DNA of 64,000 nucleotides from Blasia pusilla (GCA_050084515.1 CM114272.1:24490001-24554000), one strand, 5' to 3'; positions 26,485 through 38,859 are shown, counted from the first letter of the stretch. Numbers and translations are program-made. Notes: generated by a model not told the origin, from the letters alone.

Positions 26485-26825
26485 TCCTCCGCTGGCGTTT
26501 CTCTAGCTGAAACCTCGGAGAGACTCCTGACAGTCGCGCTCCTCTTCCTTGGTTCTTCAGTCTCCGCCATCACGCCTGGGAAGTAGGTCGTGCTACAGAT
26601 CCTCCGCTGGCTTTCTCTAGATGAAAGCTCGGAGAGACTCCTGACAGTCGCGCTGCTCTTCTCTGATTCATCAGTCTCCGCCATCGCATCTGGGAAGTAG
26701 GTCGTGCTACAGTTCCTCCGCTGGCTTCTCTCTAGCTGAAAGCTCGGAGAGACTCCTGACAGTCGCGCTGCTCTCCTCTTATTCTTTAGCCTCCGCCATC
26801 ACGCCTGGGAAGTAGGTCGTGGAAC
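26485..26825. repeat. Tandem repeat, three copies of about 115 bp
   Basis: Copies start at TCCTCCGCTGG at 26485, 26600 and 26714. Each contains the conserved blocks GGAGAGACTCCTGACAGTCG, TCTCCGCCATC (or a one-base variant) and GGGAAGTAGGTCGTG. On the minus strand the first two copies are open and encode a repeating peptide (SATVRSLSE, MAETEEP / MAETDES). The function is unknown. The unit is not a multiple of three on average, which argues against a conserved protein. Confidence 0.85.
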
Positions 26826-28251
26826 CGGAGGGAGAGAAAGTGTGAAGACCATGGCCTCGTGGCTCAATGCGAGTCCATTGTAAACAAGGTGTGAAGACGA
26901 TAGCCTTGTGAATCCAGATCGGACCGACGGAGAGCTTACGGTGCTCGCTCTAAGTGAAACATCCGATCACCCCTAAGGGCGTTACATACGGAAGATTCAA
27001 TGGTCTCCATACATGACATTCGGGGTTTCTCTCGAAGGAATTAAAGCAGTCACTCCCTTCGTACCACATCGGTCTGAGCGAAATGTAATGAGTTCGAGTA
27101 GCGCTCCCAGGAGTGTCCTCGATAGTAAAAACCGTATGACAAGATCCGGCACCGTCTCCGATTCAGTAATTTCACTGCTACCACCGAACAGACGTTATTG
27201 CCCTCCTCAATGGTTGGCGCTAAGAAGACTCCCACATTGGGAACCTGCTTAGTTGATAGACAATGGAGACAGAGAGCGGCGAGGCAAGCTGGCATGCGGA
27301 CATCGGATCCATTCAATGAGGTATGGGACCACCTTGTACGGTTTTGTTGTCTGTCAGTCACGGGTAGACACAACTTGCGAAAGTCTTAACACTGAACCAA
27401 AGCGTGAGATGATTCTTGAGGATTCGAACGAACAGATGAAGGAACGATGGAAATGGGCTTTGGCGGCCTAATAGGCTTTACCACATACGTCTTCGGAACA
27501 CACAAGCATGTCATACGAGCTGCATCGCCTCAATTTATAAATATAAACTGCAAATGCCCACAAACACATCTCCACATTTGTCGAAGTTAGGAACATAGTT
27601 AGTTCGTGGTGGCAAAACTACGGCGGTAGTGCAACTGATCATTACTTGACAGCCTAGCACAAGATGTGCAAGCACAGTATAACGCCGTACCATCTTAAAT
27701 TTTGGGATGACATTACTATCCATCTCAAGGTCTCATATTCAGAGTAACAATACACTACTCTCTTTGCACCTCCCCACCACTAAGTAAATTTGACTCTAAA
27801 TATTTGCGATCAAGCTGCTCGTTTCACCATTGATAAATATGAAGCCATCTCATACTGCTGACTGTAGCATGTTCAATTCCCTACAACACGACGCTCCGAA
27901 AGCTGGAAATTTACACTCAGCAAGTACAGATACAACTGAGGATCGCTCTCAATCCACAGGATCTACACGTGCAACCTGTTCTACTAGTGCAGATCTGACA
28001 CAACCTCACACAGCGTTGTGCACATCAAGGTCATCTGCTGAGCTCGCCATAGCCCAACGACTCTGATCAACGAGCAGGAATCCCTGATAATTCACCAAAT
28101 ATCCGATTTCAAGCTTCAGGTATACTAACAACATCGGAGCTACAGGTCCCATTTGACATCGATACGGCAACTGCGTGTAAAAGTTGTTACTCCTGCTCAT
28201 TGTCTCGGTCACAAAGGTAAATGATAAGATTGCCAGAGAAGGTTGACTTTG
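26826..28251. other. No recognisable gene; right end holds the Rab 3' flank
   Basis: Mixed-composition DNA with short frames only. The last few hundred bases, downstream of the minus-strand Rab gene, should contain its 3' UTR. Confidence 0.35.
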
Positions 28252-29527
28252 TTAGCAGCAACCAAATCTCTTCGTCTGTCCTTCCTCTTGCTGCTCCACA
28301 TGTTCTAATCTCAGACTACCTCCTAGATCGACCTCCTTCTGTATGGAGTCTGCGGATATAACCTTCTTGCTCACAACCCGGTAGATCTCTTTCACAACGG
28401 TTTGAAAAGCCTTATTGACGTTGGTGGCATCCAATGCGGAAGTTTCGATGAAAAACAAGTTCTCTTTTTCGGCCAGCGCTGTTCCCTCCTCTACGGGAAT
28501 ATCTCGGGCATTGCAAAGGTCACACTTATTACCCACCAGCATAGTGACGACACTTGCATCCGAATGCACTGCATTAAACATTTCCACAAAGTATCAAGAA
28601 TCACCCCAACTGGGCCGCCGACACATAAACGTACGAAAGTCTCCCAAATCTGACCGATGCCCGTCACAAAATGCACCCAAAAAACCCCAGCTTTGGCAAA
28701 GACGTTGAAATGGCGAAGAACATTCTTTCACTATAAGTGCAGGGAGAAAGGTGAACGGAATCTGAGGAACATTTAACCAGTATTATCACACGGGATGTAC
28801 ACTGACACATTTCAACATGTACTCCCGGACCAAGACACTTCACGCCGAGGAGTGCGACGTGCCTACTGGAACCACGACCCACGCGGTACATTCACTAACC
28901 ATTCCGGATCACACTTGTAGGCAGTCTATCGCTTCAGGTTCAAATAGTCAACTTTCAACCCCTCAGAGAACATGAAAACTATGGATTGCTGCACTATTCA
29001 GAATGCTGGTGACAGTGGCCATGCTCCCAGAAGTTACAAACAATACATATACTCTCGGATAGCATTGAGGACTATTGACGGCGCCCTCGGGGAACAAGGG
29101 AAACAAATGAGGTCGCCATGAGACATCATGGTGGTCAAACAAAACAAAAATCGAGATAGACCATGTAACAGGACAGATCCCAAAGCTTACTTTTCAGCTC
29201 GTCAAGCCATTTGGTAACATTTTCGAAGGTCGATCGGCGACTAATATCATACACCACGAGAGCGCCAACTGCACCACGGTAGTAGGCAGAAGTGACGGCC
29301 CGGAAACGCTCCTGGCCTGCGGTATCCCAGATCTGAGCCTTGATCTCTTTGTTATCGATCTCCATGCTCTGCGTCTGGAACTCGACTCCAATCGTGGCTT
29401 TCGAATTTAAATGAAATTCATTCCTGGCATACCTAGACAACAGATTGCTCTTCCCCACCGCCGAGTCCCCGATCAAAACCACTTTGAAAAGATAATCCTC
29501 ACTTTTCTCATCTTCACCGTAACCCAT
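28252..29527 (-). CDS. Rab GTPase, Rab11/RABA subfamily (two exons)
   Basis: A small GTPase of the plant RABA (Rab11) group, expected to act in trans-Golgi/endosome to plasma-membrane traffic. Exon 1 is 29527-29191 and exon 2 is 28568-28252; the 622-bp intron has a GTAAGC donor and a TTTAATGCAG acceptor. The joined frame is 654 nt, 217 residues, a normal Rab length. Motifs: P-loop GDSAVGKS, switch I ATIGVEF, WDTAGQE, NKCD (plants usually have NKSD) and the ETSA base-binding motif; the sequence ends GCC, a dual geranylgeranylation site. [17 protein letters not shown] and [18 protein letters not shown] are typical of RABA4/RABA5 proteins. The ATG at 29527 ([11 protein letters not shown]) was chosen because it gives the standard Rab N-terminus; the upstream in-frame extension has no ATG. 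All key residues are intact, so the gene looks functional. Confidence 0.95.
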
Positions 29528-30155
29528 CCCTCCGCACCTAGTCTCCGGCCGCGCGTTTTCCTTCACCACCCTCGCTCCACTGATCGCAAGAACGTTTGAC
29601 AACGCAATCTGCTCACGTCCAAGCGGCGCCGTTGCTGTGCGCAATGTCAGTCTGTACACATCGCTCCCATCTCAAGAGCAATCCCTCCGCTATCACTGCA
29701 CCGCCCCTAGGATGGATGAAGGTGGGTAATGCACTGAGTTAATTTTGCCCCTTGGCTGCAGGAAAAACGAAGATCGCCTCTCTCTTCCGTCTGAGCGAGA
29801 GAGGACACGAGAGTCGAAGAAACCGAACGAAACAGCTCTCCTACTTCCCACCCACACTACTAGTAGTCTACGTTTGCAACAGGGGCACACACGCCAGCGC
29901 GCCCACCCACCGTACGTGGAGAAAGGTGATGCCGTATTTCTAGATTCCGTCCGTCTGCTCAGTTCTTATCATCGAGCCCGAACATGAAGTATTGTCGCCG
30001 GTATGATCGTGAAGTATGTGGTGTGCAAATTCCTAAGTTGAGTGTCCTAAACTACTAGTCATGAGGTGGAAGTGTTTAGGCGATTTTTAGAACACCCCTC
30101 CTTAATTTCGGTCACTCGAAACGTGATGCATGCGTTGGTAAAAGTAATTTGTTGA
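29528..30155. other. Upstream region of the Rab gene
   Basis: GC-rich up to about 29950, then AT-rich. It should hold the Rab promoter and 5' UTR (minus strand). No clear TATA element or upstream gene was identified. Confidence 0.4.
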
Positions 30156-30225
30156 AATAATATTTTATATGATGGAAATATGATATACCAAGTTCATCAT
30201 ATTTCCGTCATATAAAATATTATTC
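30156..30225. repeat. Near-perfect inverted repeat with 29-bp arms (hairpin)
   Basis: The left arm 30156-30184 (starting AATAATATTTTATATGA) and the right arm 30197-30225 are reverse complements with one mismatch, separated by a 12-base loop. The words ATATACCAAGT occur both in the loop and just after the right arm (about 30232). It may be the tip of a foldback or MITE element or a small hairpin RNA source; no promoter evidence was found. Confidence 0.85.
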
Positions 30226-30299
30226 AAATTAGATATACCAAGTAAAAAATATATAGCTATTTATATATTTTCATAGAGCTTGTATAATAATAACTCTAA

Positions 30300-31150
30300 A
30301 AGAATCCTTTTAAAATCTAATATTACTCTCTAAAATTTGTAAGAGAATATGTTTTGAATTAGTGAAACATTACTAATTGTAAAAAATCATATAAATACAA
30401 AAATCATATCATAATATGTTAAAAAAAAATCTCTAAATAAGTATTCGGTTGTGTGGTGTAGGAGAGCCATACAGACGTAAGACTAGACAAGATCATGAGT
30501 TGTATCGTGACTACTACCTAAGGCAGTCTCTTATCCAAATCGCCATCAAGAGTCACTATGACATCCACCTAGAGCCAGATAGATCCAGAGTGCTCCCATG
30601 GATCATTGACAATGAAAGACGTAAGCGTTCCATCAAGAGTATGATAGGATAAATATCAAGATCAAACATTGTTCATTATGGTTGTATTTGACTCTCACAT
30701 CTCTTTGATGAGAGCAAAGTGTGTATTTTTTTACCTTTTTGTTAAGCAACATTATGAGTGAATGTGGTGCTAGAATAGTGAAAGTTTTTATCTTTTATGC
30801 TAGATTCTATGGTTGAAAGGCTACACCTCATAAAACAATTTTATGTCTAAAACATTAGCACGGTTCTTTGAAGTGGTGAGAGAAAATGGAGAGTCAATTT
30901 CTAGAGTAGTGTAATATGCGAGTGTGATTGCAAGCTTGTGAACCCTAATCATAGAAAGTGCATGGGATAGCTGAATTTTGGAAATCAAGGTCAAACTTCA
31001 TAGTTAAGGAAATTAATTGCAATAAACAAACTTGAAAAAAATCAAATTGGGAACAGGAGGCTTCTCAATTTCCTATGAATTGATCAAAAGAGGAGTAATT
31101 GGTACCAGCTTTGTGGATAATTAATTCCTAAGAGATAGTTGGTGAGGAAT
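30300..31150. other. AT-rich DNA without a recognisable gene
   Basis: One short plus frame (30449-30652) is rich in charged residues but matches no family I know. It lies between the hairpin and a reverse-transcriptase scrap and is probably transposon-derived. Confidence 0.35.
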
Positions 31151-31159
31151 TGATGTGAA

Positions 31160-31375
31160 TCAAGGCCTAGTTAAGTGGAGAAAACAGTAAGAACCGCCAA
31201 ATACAAACAATCTCTCCCAAATGTTGTTTTTTGCCTGTCCTCCACCCTAATAGGAAGTTGATGATAGCCAACATGTCTACTATAGCTATCTCCGTGATGC
31301 CTCTAACATCTTTGACATCACCGTTTCGTAGAAAACTGCTAAACAAGCATAATTGATGGAATACGACTCTCACTT
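31160..31375 (-). pseudogene. Scrap of Ty3/gypsy reverse transcriptase
   Basis: The DNA at about 31185-31275 is visibly the same as part of the gypsy RT at about 49085-49190 (shared words AGTAAGAACCGCCA with one change, CAATCTCTCCC, CCTGTCCTCCA, GATAGGAAG with small changes, GATGATAGC). Both are on the minus strand. The peptide AIINFLLGWRTGKKQHLGEI corresponds to the DLRASYHRLPIR region of the larger copy. It adjoins the RNase H end of the copia element. Confidence 0.7.
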
Positions 31376-31544
31376 ATACACACCACCATGGAGAACAAAA
31401 TTTTACAATGAGAGAATGAGTGGAGGATGGTCCCCTTCTCAATTACATAGGGTATGTACAAGCAAGGCTAACCCTAATCCTAACCATAGTCTCGAGTTAT
31501 ACTTATTGTGGTTAACTAACCCTAGTTAAGATATTCAAGTTTAA

Positions 31545-31943
31545 CTAACTAACCAAAATTAAACTTTCTACTTTATGTGAGTACCAAATATAGCAGTCCA
31601 TATGTCTGATGAGTTTGACTATAACGTAGTCTTCAATACTCCCCCTCAAACTCATATTCATATCTCTAACACCTAAATTGTTTCTAAATATTTCAAACTT
31701 ACCTCTAGACAATACCTTTCTAAGGTTATTATCAATTTGATAATCTATACTTGTATACTTAAGATCAATTTCTCCTACAATCACTTTCTCTCTGATAAAT
31801 TGGTAGTGCACCTCAAGATGTTTTGTTTGAGCATGAAACACACGGTTATTAGCAAGCTTGATGCTACTAATATTATTTGCATATATGATATTAGGTCTTA
31901 AGTTACCAACATCAATCTCGTCTAATAATTGATAAAGCCACAC
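31545..31943 (-). pseudogene. Copia RNase H domain
   Basis: The frame encodes the copia RNase H C-terminus: IIYANNISSIKLANNRVF, then HAQTKHLEVHYQFIREKV, ending in the KFEIFRNNLGV motif typical of copia polyprotein ends. The usual CDN acidic motif is YAN here, so a catalytic residue is lost. Upstream residues are separated from the RT block by stops. Confidence 0.88.
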
Positions 31944-32215
31944 CGCCTCATATGTTGCATTGCTTTCTACTTTGTACTCGGCCTTTGTTGAAGATAAGAA
32001 ATTTTAGGTTGCTTCTTTTAAGCCCAACTTATGATTGCATTTCCCAAGATGAATAAATAATCAAATATAGAGTGTCTATTCGACACGCTTCCTATGTTGT
32101 AAGCATCTATGAATCCGTGTAATTGTAAACTCGAAGAAGATTCAAATTGAAACCCAAAATGAACAAAGAATTTCACTGACCGCATAATCCTATTCACAAC
32201 ATCAAGATGAGGTTT

Positions 32216-32401
32216 TCAAGATGCTTGCATGAGCAGACTCAATATGCCAACTACGTAGCTAAATTCCAGCCTCGTTATGGAGAGATAAATGAAACTTCCA
32301 ACCATATATCTTAAGATGTTAGAATATGCAAGAAAATCTCCTTCATCTACTCTTAGCTTCACACTCTGGTCCAACGATATAGAAATTGACTTATTAGTCA
32401 T
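32216..32401 (-). pseudogene. Copia reverse transcriptase, C-terminal part
   Basis: Encodes SILRYMVGSFIYLSITRLEFSYVVG, split here as YMVGSFIYLSITR and FSYVVGILS; this matches the conserved YR-LVGSL-YL--TRPDI--AV block of copia RT. The catalytic YVDD part falls in the N gap. Confidence 0.8.
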
Positions 32402-32678
32402 CTTGTAAGTCCTTCATATCAAATTTTTTTAAAAGTTTAGAGTGACTTGTTGTATCATATCCTCAATACTCCGAGTAATTAAGAGATTGTAAACAAACAA
32501 TACAATAATAATCTTATGGCCTTGTCCTCTCAAGATATATAGCGAGGAATCAAAATCACAAACCCAAGCCAAACACTTGTAAGACATATGTAATCTTATC
32601 TTACCAATCTCTTAGAGCTTGATTGAGTATGTATAGAGCTTTTCTTTAAGTTGCGCATGCATATACAAAATTGAAACT

Positions 32679-33178
32679 NNNNNNNNNNNNNNNNNNNNNN
32701 NNNNNNNNNNNNNNNNNNNNNNNNNNNNNNNNNNNNNNNNNNNNNNNNNNNNNNNNNNNNNNNNNNNNNNNNNNNNNNNNNNNNNNNNNNNNNNNNNNNN
32801 NNNNNNNNNNNNNNNNNNNNNNNNNNNNNNNNNNNNNNNNNNNNNNNNNNNNNNNNNNNNNNNNNNNNNNNNNNNNNNNNNNNNNNNNNNNNNNNNNNNN
32901 NNNNNNNNNNNNNNNNNNNNNNNNNNNNNNNNNNNNNNNNNNNNNNNNNNNNNNNNNNNNNNNNNNNNNNNNNNNNNNNNNNNNNNNNNNNNNNNNNNNN
33001 NNNNNNNNNNNNNNNNNNNNNNNNNNNNNNNNNNNNNNNNNNNNNNNNNNNNNNNNNNNNNNNNNNNNNNNNNNNNNNNNNNNNNNNNNNNNNNNNNNNN
33101 NNNNNNNNNNNNNNNNNNNNNNNNNNNNNNNNNNNNNNNNNNNNNNNNNNNNNNNNNNNNNNNNNNNNNNNNNNNNNN
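32679..33178. other. Assembly gap of exactly 500 N
   Basis: A run of exactly 500 unknown bases, the usual placeholder for a gap of unknown size. It interrupts the copia reverse transcriptase: the N-terminal part lies at 33257-33179 and the C-terminal part at 32401-32216. The true size may differ. Confidence 0.98.
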
Positions 33179-34500
33179 TCATTATAATTATAACCATTAT
33201 TTTAATAGTTTCCATCTTTATAATAAGGCTATATGTCTCCTCATAACTATTTTGCATAGCCCTTGGCTACCAATCTAGCTCTATATCTGTTCATTGTATC
33301 AACTTAATTGAGTTGGACTTTATAAATCCATCTGGAAATAACAACTTCTGTACCAAAAGGTATATCAACCAACTTCCAAGTTTTTTGATGTCTTAATGCA
33401 ACATGCTCTTCCCCCATAGCTTCAATTCATTCGACTTTACATGCAACTTCTTCAAATAACTCGGTTCTCATTCTTAAAGGGAAGTCATCATATATGCATC
33501 ATTTTTTGCAAGGAATTCTTCAATTATGAATGTATGAATAGGATATATAACTCTACTTGTTCTAAAAAGTTTTTGTTCAGAGATGGATGCCTTTGACATT
33601 TGGCTTGAGCTTTGACTAGTGGCAAAAGACCGAATACGTATTCTTCTTGATCATGGATTGATATATTCAACTAGAGAGTTTAGAACCCCTCCTAACCCTA
33701 CACTAGTATTTAGAGGATTTGTAGATAATATCTATTGCCTTATAGTCATATTCCCCCCCCATCCCCCTCCCCCTCCTCCTCGGAAGATAAGTTTAGAGGT
33801 GGAATTGGCTCAGTTGGAGCATAATATGACTTCATCTCATCAAAAACAACATCGTGACTAATAAAAAATTGCATATGAATGGAATATAGCATTAATATAC
33901 CTCAGTTTTATCAATGTAGCCAGTGAAGATACATCTCTCGGATTTTGGGATCTAATTTCTAACATCTTTCAAAAGGAACATCATGATAACAAATATAGCC
34001 AAAGACTTTCATGAATAAAAATATACATCTACTTTGTATGAAGACTTGAAATGGAGTCGTATCATGAACTCATACTCTTGGAGTTTGGTTGATTAAGAAG
34101 ACTACGCATGCTATACAACCTTTGCCCAATACAACTTAGACATGTTCTTCTCATTCAGCATAGCATGTGTTGCCTTAATAATATGTCGATTCTTCCGCTA
34201 AGCCAATCTATTTTATTGTGAAGCGTAACAAAAAATGACTTGTCATTCGATGCCATTTTGACATAAGTAGTCACCAAACTTTATTGAAAGGTACTCTCCT
34301 CCATCATAACTCAATTTAAGAATGTGTTGCCGAAATTGATCTCTACTAGAATTGAATGTGTGGAACATTGTGAATATTTCTAATATGGCTATCTAAAAGT
34401 ATACCCATATATACCTAGAGAAGTCATCAATAAATGAAACAAAGTATTGAAACCACTAAGACTATATTGTGATGATCTTCATAGCTCGTTGTGAATCAAC
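33179..34500 (-). pseudogene. Copia integrase C-terminal part and start of RT
   Basis: Near 34000-33800 the minus strand reads VFGYICYHDVPFE and KLDPKSERCIFTGY, the conserved copia integrase end, followed by a degraded DVVFDE-type motif. Near 33300-33180 it reads KARLVAKGY-like sequence degraded to PRAMQN followed by SYEETYSLIIKMETIKI, the RT entry motif. Frames change several times. Confidence 0.75.
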
Positions 34501-36599
34501 TTCAATATCTTTGATGCTCTCCTACTTTGTTTTAGAAATGGAAATCTAACTTATTTTCCATATTAGTAAGTATGGCATATCTCTAACATAATAAGACCTG
34601 ATAATTTAGGAAGTTCTATTACTTGAGTAGATAATGAAAGACTTTATAATGTTTAAAGATTTATATGCCCAATTCTCTTATGCCACATATTGAGATTTGT
34701 AGCTTGTTGGCGAATTTAATCATACATTGTTGTTTGAATCTTTTGCATAGAAACATCTAATTTGAATATTGTGCTAGATCTTTTTCCTTTGGCTATTATA
34801 GTATCTGTCATCTTTTGTTTCAATGAAACAACCATGCATTTGTGTTAAACTACATTTGATAATCATGTCCTACTATGTATCTTACAGATATCAAATTTAT
34901 TGTAATGGTAGGAACATAGAGAACATTTCTAAGAGCACAAACACCATTGGAACTTTATTGGTATACGTGATATAATATTGAGTATCATCTCATGTGAGCA
35001 ATATTACAAGATTTTCCATATGCTCCATATTATTGAAGCATTCAGCTTGTGATGTAATGTGATTTGATGGACTAGAGTCAATGTACAAATCTATTGTTGA
35101 GTCTTTCTTAACCATTGCTTCCATTTGCTAAATCATGACCAAGAAATGCTCAATTTGTGAATATTTTTATTCTTAATACTTCACTTGGTGATATTGCTCC
35201 ACATATTTTTGTTGTTGTAAGACTCTCATTCTCATATCCGCCTTCTTCTTGAAGCAAAACTTTGCATAGGGACCCTCATCCCATAGTGATTGCAAGATCT
35301 TGGGACCCTCTATTGTTCACCTCGACCCTAGTAGTTTCCACAATTACCACGTATCTTGTGATTATGTTTGATATTGGTTCATAGTTAACTGAGTGAAATT
35401 ATGTTGAATGTCTCTTCCTCCATATGTTTGATATCCACCACAATCACAGAAGCTTCTATCACAACCTTTGCCTTTATTTGATCCATTACTTATAAATAGG
35501 GCATTCTCTTGCATACCATGCGAAATTAATGTTGCCAACTAGATGCATCTTCTCACTAATTAACAATGGGACTAACTCTTGAAAGGTTTGATATTTCTCT
35601 CTCAAAGAGATAGAGGTCTCAAAAGACTTATAATTTTTGGAAGACCTTGATGAGTGAACAAAATCAGATCATCGTCTTCTACAATCACTCCAATCTCATT
35701 AAATGGATGAACAATATGTTTGGTACTCAAAACATAGTCATTGATTCTTTATAATCCTTTCCTCACTTTGTTCAATTGTTATTTCTATTGAAGCTTTTTT
35801 TGCCTTTACAGATGTGCAAAATAAGAATTTCTCCAATACTCCTTTGGAGTATGAAAATCTTGAATGTCAATAATCATTGGAGAATTAATTGTTATTGAAA
35901 TATAGTGGATTATTTGCCTTGCTTGTTTGGTCTAGGTACAAATATTTAAGTCTGTTCAGTCACCTTTCGGTTGGGGCTTATCACTTGTAATAAGCTTTCA
36001 TAGTTCTTGATCCATGAGAAATTGCTTTATACAAAACTTTCAAATATTCTAATTTTTCTTATCTAGCTTCTCACATATGATTTTTGTCGAGGAATATTCC
36101 ATTAAAATTTTGTTACTCATAAATCATAATTTGAGGCTCATCATTGCTCCAATTATAGCGTATATCACTTCTTTATAAAATTGATCTAAAATTTTCCAAA
36201 ATTGAGAAATGTATAGAAGAACTAGTCAAAATTGGCATATAAAGAGCAAATTGCATGACTTTCCTTCACTAATTGCACTTTCCTACATTGACATTGCTAT
36301 TGCATGAGCTCATAATCTCAAAATAGAACAATTTTTTATACATTGGAAGACTCTCAAGAAGCTGTAGAAGAAAATAGAATGAGCTTGTAGTATCTTTTTT
36401 ACTAAAGCGGACCTTGATTGTTGAATCGATTGACAAAGCTCTAAAAAATGCCTCTAAAGTTGTTTCATCGTTAAAGCTCCATCTAAAATCTTCTACTAAA
36501 CTCTTCCATTAAAGCAGAACCTTTTTTTTTTAAGATACTATGAACATTAATCCTTTGATCCTTTTTAGTATTATTCAAATAGGAAACTTCCAATAGAAT

Positions 36600-37480
36600 C
36601 TACAAAGATAGAAGTAATAAATGATTTTATGGATCATGTTCAAAAAAGAGTTTATCTTGTTGAGGAGAAAATTGCTATTTGCCCAAAATTGGCAAAATTA
36701 TATGTAGATGGTTATGGTCAAGATGTAGAGTTTTCTAAAAGGGATAAAGTTTAGTATGCAACAACCAATTTATCATTAGAAGGTGTGTGTACACTTAATC
36801 CTTGCCATATTGGGCACTTTGCCATTCTACATAAAGTTGGCATCATGGCATATGAGCTAGATCTACCAACACATATGAAAAATCCATCATATTTTTCATG
36901 TCTCTCTTCTTCAATAATTTATTCTACGTCTTAAAATATTTTATGACAATATTTACCCTCCACCACTACCTCAAATGGTAGGAGATCATAAAGAATTTGA
37001 AATGGAACGTATATTGAAGAGACATACTTGAAAATTCCCATGCCACAAGTAAGTTCCCACGTACACAATTCAGACATTGGCCACAAATATAAAAGTGATA
37101 ATATGAATGAGTCGAATATTTCGTCTAATGGAAAGGACATCCATTATTTGAGGCCACGTGGGAACATGCAACCAACCAACCAATAATAGTGTGAGACTTT
37201 GAAAGTTCTTACAACAAGGACGCTATGTCTTCAATTGGGGGAGGCTTTTTTTTCATCCTTTGTTAGTCATGGTTAAGTTAGAGTCTATAATATTTAGCTT
37301 GTAAATGGAAAAAAACCAACAAAAAATAGAAAAGACAAATATATGGTAAAGATGAGAGTGGGCTTGTAGATTGGTGAAGAGTAAGATAAGGATGAGATCA
37401 CAAGTGGATGTGTTAAAATGAGATATCACGTCTTTTAAGATGGACCAAAGATTTTATAGTAGAGTGCCTTTGAGGATATT
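36600..37480. other. No recognisable gene; probable copia 5' flank
   Basis: AT-rich DNA upstream of the copia gag remnant (minus orientation). A short frame (37140-36931) has no recognisable domain. Confidence 0.35.
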
Positions 37481-37489
37481 GGAAGAAAC

Positions 37490-37850
37490 TTTTGAGGTCT
37501 AAGATGACTGTTGAGGCCCAAGGCAACCTCATAGAGTAGGTTTCCCCTTCGTTTATTTTAGCTCATTTGGAACTATATATAAAAACTTGCTATTTTGGGT
37601 AAGTTTCCGTTCTGATTATAGTTGAATTTCTACTTTGGGAGATGGCCCTTTATATCCTAAAGTAGGTCAAGAGCTAAAGAGATGACCTATAGGCATAGGT
37701 TACCATGGAGAGAGTTTGGGAGATGGAAGGGGATATACCCAAGGAGAGACAGTTTTGGAGCTCATTCTCTCTTTGTTAAACCTCTTGGCATAAGGCGAAG
37801 GAGCTATGATCCTCCTTGCCTTGTGAGTAGCCCAACTTGCCCCCAAGAGT
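37490..37850 (+). repeat. Dispersed LTR-like module, inverted copy of 2100-2485
   Basis: Shares with the minus strand of 2100-2485 the words TTTCCCCTTCGTTT, ACCATGGAGAGAG, GAGCTCATTCTCTCTTTGTT and CCTCTTGGCAT. Divergence is moderate. The open frame at 37682-37897 lies inside this repeat and is not taken as a gene. Confidence 0.55.
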
Positions 37851-38681
37851 ATGGGGGCAAGTTTCTTCATGCTAGTACTCTCGGAAGCAGCTTGTAGCTC
37901 TCTAGTTTATGTTTGTATAGGGTCACAATTTTCTATGGGAGAAATCAACGCGAAAGCTACCAAAGTTTTAGTAAGAGAGGAGACCGCCGGCTGCACAATA
38001 GTCAGTGCGTGTTTCTGTTGGAAGGTTGAATGAGGAAATTGATTAATGATGTCATAGATCAAGAATTTGTGTACATTGTCGAAGAAATGATATACAATTT
38101 GGACATCTAAGCAAGAAGTTGTGACCATTTCCATGGGATGTCATAGCCAACTTGTGAAGGAAGGAGGAATTTCAATTTTTTTGGTAAAATTATTAATTGA
38201 GAGGTAAAAAAAGGAAAAAGTGGTTTTTATCCTAGTGCATATATAGGGCAAGGAGAAAAAATAATTTGATGGTATAGTCAAGTGGAAACTTAATTTAGTG
38301 GATGTTGATCCTAGATTTATGGGGCTTAGTGGAGTATAAACCAAATGTGATCCTTAGTCTAAGGGGCTATTGGGGTGGGGAAAAAGAAAGGACATTGAAT
38401 TTTGAATAAGGTTAAAATAGATCCATATATATCCATGTATGAAATATCATAATTACCATTGACCTTCACTTACCATCTATATTTCAACCATCCTCATCTA
38501 TTTGACAATCGTAAGCTACCGCTCGTCGCTACTCGGGTGTCGACTTTTATTCTGCTATGCATAATAATTGGTATATTCTTGTTGACGATTGAATACCATG
38601 TTGTGACACCCGTAACTGCAACGTGCTTCGGATTGCCACGTCGTGTTGTCCGTGGTCGCACGGCACTGTCTCGGTCACAGG

Positions 38682-38853
38682 GTCGTACCATCATTGAGGA
38701 GCAGAGCGTGTATTGCTATTAGAGGAGGGGATGTTGCTAAGTGTGGCATTCCATCAACGAGTGCCACGTCGTACCATTATTGAGGAGCAGAGTGTGTATT
38801 GCTAATAGTGGAGGGGATGCTGCTAGATGTGGCATTCCATCAACGAGTGTCCG
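38682..38853. repeat. Tandem duplication, two 86-bp copies
   Basis: GTCGTACCAT followed by ATTGAGGAGCAGAG starts at 38682 and again at 38768; both copies end in GTGGCATTCCATCAACGAGTG. The few differences are mostly substitutions, so it is a recent local duplication with no visible coding role. Confidence 0.85.
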
Positions 38854-38859
38854 CCCGTT

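Larger units (their letters stand above)
31545..36600 (-). mobile_element. Decayed Ty1/copia retrotransposon
   Basis: Minus-strand order matches copia: Gag (poorly preserved, from about 36.6 kb), a degraded knuckle (YAKFCFKKK near 35250), protease start (LYIDSSPSNHITS near 35090), integrase C-terminal part (VFGYICYHDVPFE, KLDPKSERCIF near 33960), RT start (SYEETYSLIIKMETI near 33230), the N gap, RT end (32401-32216) and RNase H (31943-31545). Stops and frameshifts are frequent. No LTR pair could be identified by eye; the 3' side runs into a gypsy scrap. Confidence 0.8.

Noticed and set aside
29528-29659. N-terminal extension of the Rab protein
   Set aside because: The upstream frame begins at a GTG, has no ATG and would add residues not found in Rab proteins; the ATG at 29527 gives a standard start.
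37682-37897. 71-codon plus frame
   Set aside because: Falls inside the dispersed LTR-like repeat and is matched by a frame in the other copy at 2103-2324; repeat-derived.
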